Source: Rosa chinensis (Eukaryota > Streptophyta > Magnoliopsida > Rosales > Rosaceae). Taken from it: a stretch of DNA of 64,000 bases. The notes below the pieces were generated by a model. It saw only the letters and a program-made list of their open reading frames with translations. It was not told where the DNA came from and did no database searches. The stretch lies in contig NC_037089.1 in the NCBI RefSeq assembly GCF_002994745.2, positions 22,305,641-22,369,640 on the forward strand, in the 5' to 3' direction. Positions 58,901 to 64,000 of the stretch are shown one piece after another. A program made the position numbers and the translations under genes. Numbering within the stretch: the first letter of the stretch is position 1; each line of letters starts with the position of its first letter.

Positions 58901-60720
58901 TCAATACTTAGAACATATCCCTAGAGCATTTCTTAGTCGTTCAAACCTTGTAGTGTCTAGTGGCTTTGTGAACAGATCAGCTAACTGACTGTCAGTGGGC
59001 ACAAAAATTAACTCAAGTATATTTTGCTCAACCAAATCCCTAATGAAATGATATTGAAGATCAATGTGATTTGTGCGAGAGTGTTGAACAAGATTTTTTG
59101 TGATGTTAATAGCACTTGTGTTGTCCCAGAAGATAGACAACTGACCTTGGGAAATGCTGTAGTCATGGAGCATTTGTTTCATCCAAAGCATTTGGGTGCA
59201 GCAACTCCCAGCAGCTACATATTCAGCCTCAGCAGTAGATAGGGAAATACAATTATGTTTCTTACTGTGCCAAGCAACCAGATTATTGCCAATGAAGAAG
59301 CATCCCCCAGAGGTGCTTTTTCTATCCTTCAAGTTCCCTTCCCAGTCAGCATCAGAATACCTTACAATTTCCACATTAGTGTCAAAGGTATAAAAAATAC
59401 ACAGTTAACTGTACCTGATATATATCGGAGAATTCTTTTGACAGCTTCCAAGTGTGATTCTTTGAGATTGGATTGAAATCGAGCACACAATCCCACACTG
59501 TAGGAAATATCAGGTCGACTAGCAGTGAGATACAGTAAGCTTCCAATCATGCTTCTATAGAGTGTGGAATCAATTGATTTCCCATTCGAATCTTCGCTCA
59601 GTTTTGTAGTGGTGCTCATGGGATTGTTAACCACTTTCTTGGATGCAAGACCAAATTTTTTGATGTGATTTTCAGCATATTTGGTTTAAGAGAGAAAGAT
59701 ACATGTATCAAGTTGCTTTACTTGCAATCCAAGAAATAAGGTTAGCTCACCACACATGCTCATTTCAAATTCACTTTCCATGACTGATTGAAATTCATTG
59801 ACAAGATATTTAGATGTAGAACCAAAAACAATGTCATCAACATACACTTGAGCAATGATAAGATCATTTTTCACATGTTTACAAATAAAGTTTTGTCTAT
59901 TGATCCTCTTGTGTACCCTTTTCCCATAAGATGAGTGGAAAGCCTTTCATACCAGGCTCGTGGAGCCTGCTTCAGTCCATACAAGGCTTTCTTGAGTCTG
60001 TATACATGGTTTAGGTTATGTGGATCTTTGAAGCGTTGAGGTTGTTCCACATAGACTTCTTCCTCATCCAAACTTACCTGTGGGGCAGCTTGGCTTCTAG
60101 TTTTAAGGCCATCTGAAATTTTTCCAATGACATCTTGACTAGAGTGATCTTTTTGGACTTGCTTAAATCCCCTTCTCATTTGAGGAGCTGGCTCGAAGAT
60201 GTTGTCAGCATTCTCTTCCTTTTCATCAGTAGCTAATGTTCTCCTGATTCTGAGCTGGGAGGATGTGATGTCTCTGCAAAAGTTTCCTCATGTCTAATGT
60301 AGTGATCATCAATGGACACGTTAATAGATTCCATAACAATCCTAGTTTGTTTGTTATAAACTCTATATACTCGACTATTAATAGAATATCCAAGGAAAAT
60401 ACCATCATCACTTCGTGCATCAAATTTTCCAAGTTGCTCTCGATCTCTCAGGATATAGCATGGACTTCCAAACACATGAAAGTGACTTATGTTTGGTTTC
60501 TTACCTTTCCATAGCTCATAAGCTGCTTGTTCAGTTCCAGGTCTTAAAAACACTCTATTAATTATGTAACAAGCAGTACTAATTGCCTCAGCCCAGAAGT
60601 TTGAGCTTAGACTAGCAGCATGTAACATTACTCTTGCCATGTCTAGCAGCACTCTATTTTTGCGTTCAACTATTCCATTTTGCTGTGGAGTTATAGGAGC
60701 TGAAAATTCATGAGAAACAC
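58901..60720 (-). pseudogene. RT and RNase H of copia C
   Basis: RT pieces at 60179-59871 ([20 protein letters not shown]), 59874-59686 (IIAQVYVDDIVFGSTSKYLV, catalytic YVDD) and 59634-59362 (GSLLYLTASRPDISYSVGLC). RNase H at 59374-58901 is open and full (VRYSDADWEGNLKDRKSTSG, AEAEYVAAGSCCTQMLWMK, end LADLFTKPLDTTRFERLRNA). Frame breaks between the RT pieces and one stop after the KQLDT stretch remove function. The part at 60652-60233 is the integrase C-terminal region (SNFWAEAISTACYIINRVFL). Confidence 0.85.
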
Positions 60721-62000
60721 CTAACTAATGGAAATAGTTAGCAAAAGCGCGCAGCATTTTTGAATTCAGTGCCATTATCAGACCTTACTCTTACCAAACA
60801 CGTATTTGTGGACTGTTTTTCTATTAACATTCTCTGGTTTAATCCTTTAAAAGATTCAAAAGTTTCGTCTTTGTCTTTTAGAAAATTAACTCAAGTATCC
60901 CCGGAAAAATCATCAACTATTACAAGCATGTATTTCTTACCTCCAATGCTCTCTGTTTGTGCTGGTCCCATAAGATCCATATGTAGCAGTTCCAATACTC
61001 TTGAGGTAGTCGCACAGTTTATTACCTTATGAGAAGATTTGGTTTGCTTTCCAGTCTTGCACCCTCCACATATCTTATTAGTCTTACCACTTAGGGTCGG
61101 TAGTCCCCTGACACATTGCTTGGTGGATAGTTTGACTAGATCTTGATAGTTCACATGTCCCAATCTTCTGTGCGATATTTCGAAGGTCTCTTCAGCAGCT
61201 CTTACAGAGAAGCAAGCCTGTACATTTAGAGGTTCATTAGCTTGAATATGATAACAATTATCTAGTGATCTCTTACCTCCCATAACATTTTCACCCCTTT
61301 TATCAAGGACCGCACATTTTTGCTTGTTGAACCAAACATCCTCATAATCATCAGCCAAGTGACTGACACTTATTAGATTGGCAGTTAAACCTTCAACATA
61401 CAAGACATTTTTGAGATTAGGAATTCCAGGAGTGTTGACAGTTCCTCGTGCAAGAATTTTAGTTTTTCTCCCATCACCAAAAGTAACTGAGCCTGTGGTG
61501 CTTTCATCCTAAAATGAGGTAAACCAAGCTTTATCCCCAGTCATGTGCCTGGAGCAACCACTGTTGACGTACCAGAAATCCTTTCACTTGTCTGCCAATG
61601 CAGTGAGTGCTACTAGGCAGGTTGCTTCAATGTGAGATGGATGATTATTTGTACTTACACTTGCCATGAGACAGATAGCATTAGTAGAGTCAGAGGAATC
61701 AGTGTGATTAGGAGGGTGATTATTCAAATTCTTTTTGAGCCATACAGATTTGTTTATAGTTTGCATGTTTGATTTAGTGATCAGGTCAGCCAATTTATTA
61801 ATAAGCACTTTTTGTTCTTTAAGCTCACAGTGCAAAGATTCTACAGACAGCATTTCTTCACCAGGTGAGGTTATTTTAAGTCTCTCGTTACATCTAGGTC
61901 TAATATGTCCTAATTTACCACAGTAATGACAAGTAGGAATGAAAGACTTAAAAGTTGAGTACCTGTTCTGATCAGTTGGAGTTCTCTGATTCATTTTTAC
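60721..62000 (-). pseudogene. Protease and integrase N-terminal half of copia C
   Basis: A second zinc knuckle (CHYCGKLGHIRPRC, 61930-61890) comes first, then the protease. Its active-site motif reads NSGCSRHMTG where the family has DSG, and a TAG follows at about 61512. GAG-pre-integrase is open at 61403-60891, with HRRLGHVNYQDLVKLS and ICGGCKTGKQTKSSH giving the zinc-binding histidines and cysteines, then LLHMDLMGPAQTESIGGKKY at the start of the integrase core. Confidence 0.82.
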
Positions 62001-62301
62001 CTTAGTGACATTCTGAAGGGATTTTGGCTCCTTGTTAACTTTGTCCAGAGACTTGGGATAGAGTCCTTGATGACCTTAGTGATTGGATCATTCTGTTTCA
62101 CTCCAGGATTAGATTCTCTCACAAAGTGAGTACCTTTGGAACTTTCTCCGGAATATCCAAGTCCGAATGTATTATGATGGGCTTTTCCTGAACTAAATAG
62201 CCTAGATGCAGTTCCAGAGCTTATCTTAAACTTTGTGAACTTATCCTGAGTGGACTTCAGTTCTTCCTGTAAAGATTCAATTTTAGTTATCAGGTTTAAG
62301 T

Positions 62302-63430
62302 TTAAAGCATATGTTGTCCTTTTACCTCAAGTTCAAGTGTCTTGACTTTGTTCTTCAGTTCAGCACGTTCATTCATCCAAGTCTGTGGACTTTTGTCACT
62401 TTGCAAGTTATGTAACTCGTCTGTGAGCTTGTTTCTTTCTTGTTCCCATGTGGTTTGAGAAGTCCTCCACATAAGCTCCAACTTCTCTTTCTCAGCCTTC
62501 AACATCACAACTTCATCTTCCAAACTTGCATTTTTGAGCAAAGTGGCTTTTGACGCTTTATAGAGTTGATTGCAGCGAACTGTAGTCTCATCATCTGAGA
62601 ATTCTTCATCACTTTTGGATTCAAGTGAAAGAGATGACACGAAGGCTACATTTTCGACCTCTTGATGTTCATCATCACTCTGTCGAGAGAAGAGATTTGT
62701 TGTTGCTATTTCCATGCTTCTTGTTACCACAATCAGTAGAAATATGGCCATAGCCACCACATTCATAGCATTTGATTCTTCAAGAATTATTTCCTTTAAA
62801 ATTTCTTGTCCCACTCTTAACATTGTTATCATTGTTGCCATTAACAAAGTTTTTCTTGGGAGCATTGAAAAATCTAGAAGAGGACTTATTTCTAAGAAAC
62901 TTTTTGAACTCTTTAGTCAGAAGAGCAAGATCAAGTGGCTCATCTTCCTCTTCTGTCTCTTTCACAGCCTTGAAGGCCACACCTTTGGATTTCTTTTCAG
63001 GTTTTAGCCTTAGTTCATAAGTTTTTAGATTTCCAATAAGTTCGTCCAGTGGATATTCATCAATATCAAAATAATCCTCAATACTAGTGACCTTAGAATG
63101 GAATTTTTCGGGTAAAGCACTCAGAATCTTTTTAACAATCTTATCTTCATCAAAAGGAGCACCCAGACTATGACATTGACCCGTAATCTTTAAAATTCTA
63201 CCATGAAAGTCATCTACGGTTTCATCATCTCCCACAGTCATAGTCTCAAATTCATAAATCAAACCTTGTAATTTTTGTGCACGTACCTTTTTATTGCCTT
63301 CATATATAGTCTGTAGCAGATCCCAAGTTTGCTTTGCAGTATCACAATGATTAATCCTCAACTTCTCATGTTCAGAGATAGCAGTAAAGATACTATTCTT
63401 TGCTTTGAAGTCAACTTGAAGATCACGCAC
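62302..63430 (-). pseudogene. Gag of copia C
   Basis: The frame 63430-62780 holds a UBN2-type gag domain (AKQTWDLLQTIYEGNKKVRA, LKITGQCHSLGAPFDEDKI). It ends with a shift just before the first zinc knuckle, CYECGGYGHISTDC (about 62750-62710). A long coiled-coil-like tail follows on the minus strand (about 62660-62302; LEDEVVMLKAEKEKLELMW), a feature seen in Sirevirus gag proteins. Confidence 0.8.
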
Positions 63431-63701
63431 TTCCTCATCAGTCTAATCCTTCCTAGGTTTAGGAAGAGTAGCAGATGAACCTTCACCTTTAGCTGGAACT
63501 GTAGGTGTCTTCCAGCCATTTTCCACTATATTCTATACATGCTCATCTTGTGCATACAGATATGATTTCATGTATATTTTCCATTGAGTGTATTTCTCAC
63601 ATCCTCCATCAAACGATGGTGGACTGTTAATAGATCCACCAGCAGCTCTATCTTGAGATTGTTCCATCGTCCCTGCGATCTACTAGATATATCTAGAACC
63701 C

Positions 63702-63713
63702 GCTCTGATGCCA
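63702..63713 (-). other. Primer-binding site of copia C
   Basis: The minus-strand sequence TGGCATCAGAGC next to the 5' LTR is complementary to the 3' end of the initiator methionine tRNA family, the usual primer for Ty1/copia elements. Confidence 0.8.
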
Positions 63714-63715
63714 AT

Positions 63716-64000
63716 TGAAAAGACCAGATAGAACAAATATGTAAAGAAACTGCTTTGAGAATATGCACAACAAAGATAACACGAGATTTTGTTGACGCAG
63801 TGTAAACCTCTCCATTGAGGAAACTTCACTGTGTGGCTTGTAACGTAGCCAATACGAGAAAGATAATCTAATATAAATCAAGAGGTTTACAGTATACAAG
63901 TAGTGATGTTCACTATCACTATCACTTAGCAACAATGCTAACTTGATTTATAACTGTTCTAACTTCCTACTCAATCAACTCACTATCAATATGAGCCTAT
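63716..64000 (-). repeat. 5' LTR of copia C (partial)
   Basis: It begins TGAAAAGACCAGATAG and aligns base for base with the 3' LTR apart from about ten substitutions and small gaps. It is cut by the window end. Confidence 0.9.

Larger units (their letters stand above)
57219..64000 (-). mobile_element. Sirevirus-like Ty1/copia element C, runs off the window
   Basis: The 3' LTR is at 57219-58108 and the 5' LTR begins at 63716 and continues past the window end. The primer-binding site beside the 5' LTR is complementary to TGGCATCAGAGC (63702-63713 on the plus strand reads GCTCTGATGCCA). Minus-strand gag, protease, integrase, RT and RNase H lie between, in Ty1/copia order. The gag style and a leader without an LTR-adjacent ATG suggest a Sirevirus relative. 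Over the roughly 285 visible bases of both LTRs I count about ten substitutions and three small gaps. Confidence 0.9.

Overview
The window is plant nuclear DNA, most likely from a Rosaceae species. The two intact genes resemble the strawberry-type 'UDP-rhamnose:rhamnosyltransferase 1' group of glycosyltransferases, the captured gene fragments have plant exon structure, and the rest is plant transposon families (CACTA, MULE, Helitron, Ty1/copia, Ty3-like solo LTRs, poly(A)-tailed retroposons).

Only two genes look functional. They are paralogous intronless family-1 glycosyltransferases (UGT91-like) on the + strand at 20161-21594 and 55715-57142, each with a TATA box and full catalytic and PSPG motifs. 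They look like an old tandem pair that transposon insertions have pushed about 34 kb apart.

Layout. (1) 1172-15301: a large CACTA-like element on whose minus strand lie exons of the 26S proteasome ATPase RPT5, followed by exons of a PUX8-type UBX (Cdc48 adaptor) gene. Inside the RPT5 intron sits a second CACTA element (5313-11981, TSD TCA) carrying exons of the splicing factor SPF30. (2) 15745-17931: MULE-like element. (3) 18.4-19.1 kb: possible retroposon tail. (4) 20.1-21.8 kb: first UGT gene. (5) 21975-28492: Ty1/copia element A with both LTRs and TSD AAGTC but ruined pol. (6) 28899-36164: third CACTA element (TSD ATA) with exons of 20S proteasome PBA1, a KH-domain RNA-binding gene and a HAD hydrolase, and a solo LTR inserted in it. 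(7) 36641-36917: mini-Helitron. (8) 37.4-38.4 kb: LINE RNase H remnant. (9) 39241-40118: poly(A) retroposon. (10) 40242 to about 46.9 kb: copia B on the minus strand, joined head-on to a related copia D on the plus strand (46987-51480), which is split by a second solo LTR. (11) 51791-52915: retroposon with a 14-bp TSD. (12) 53332-54361: a 1-kb foldback element. (13) 54.4-57.2 kb: second UGT gene. (14) 57219 to the window end: Sirevirus-like copia C, inserted in the 3' flank of the second UGT gene and running out of the window.

The most notable feature is the repeated capture of gene fragments by CACTA elements. Three of the six recognised donor genes belong to the proteasome/Cdc48 pathway (RPT5, PUX8, PBA1). 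None of the three elements shows a transposase, so they would need one supplied in trans. Exon ends and reading frames were worked out by eye; no alignment or database search was run.
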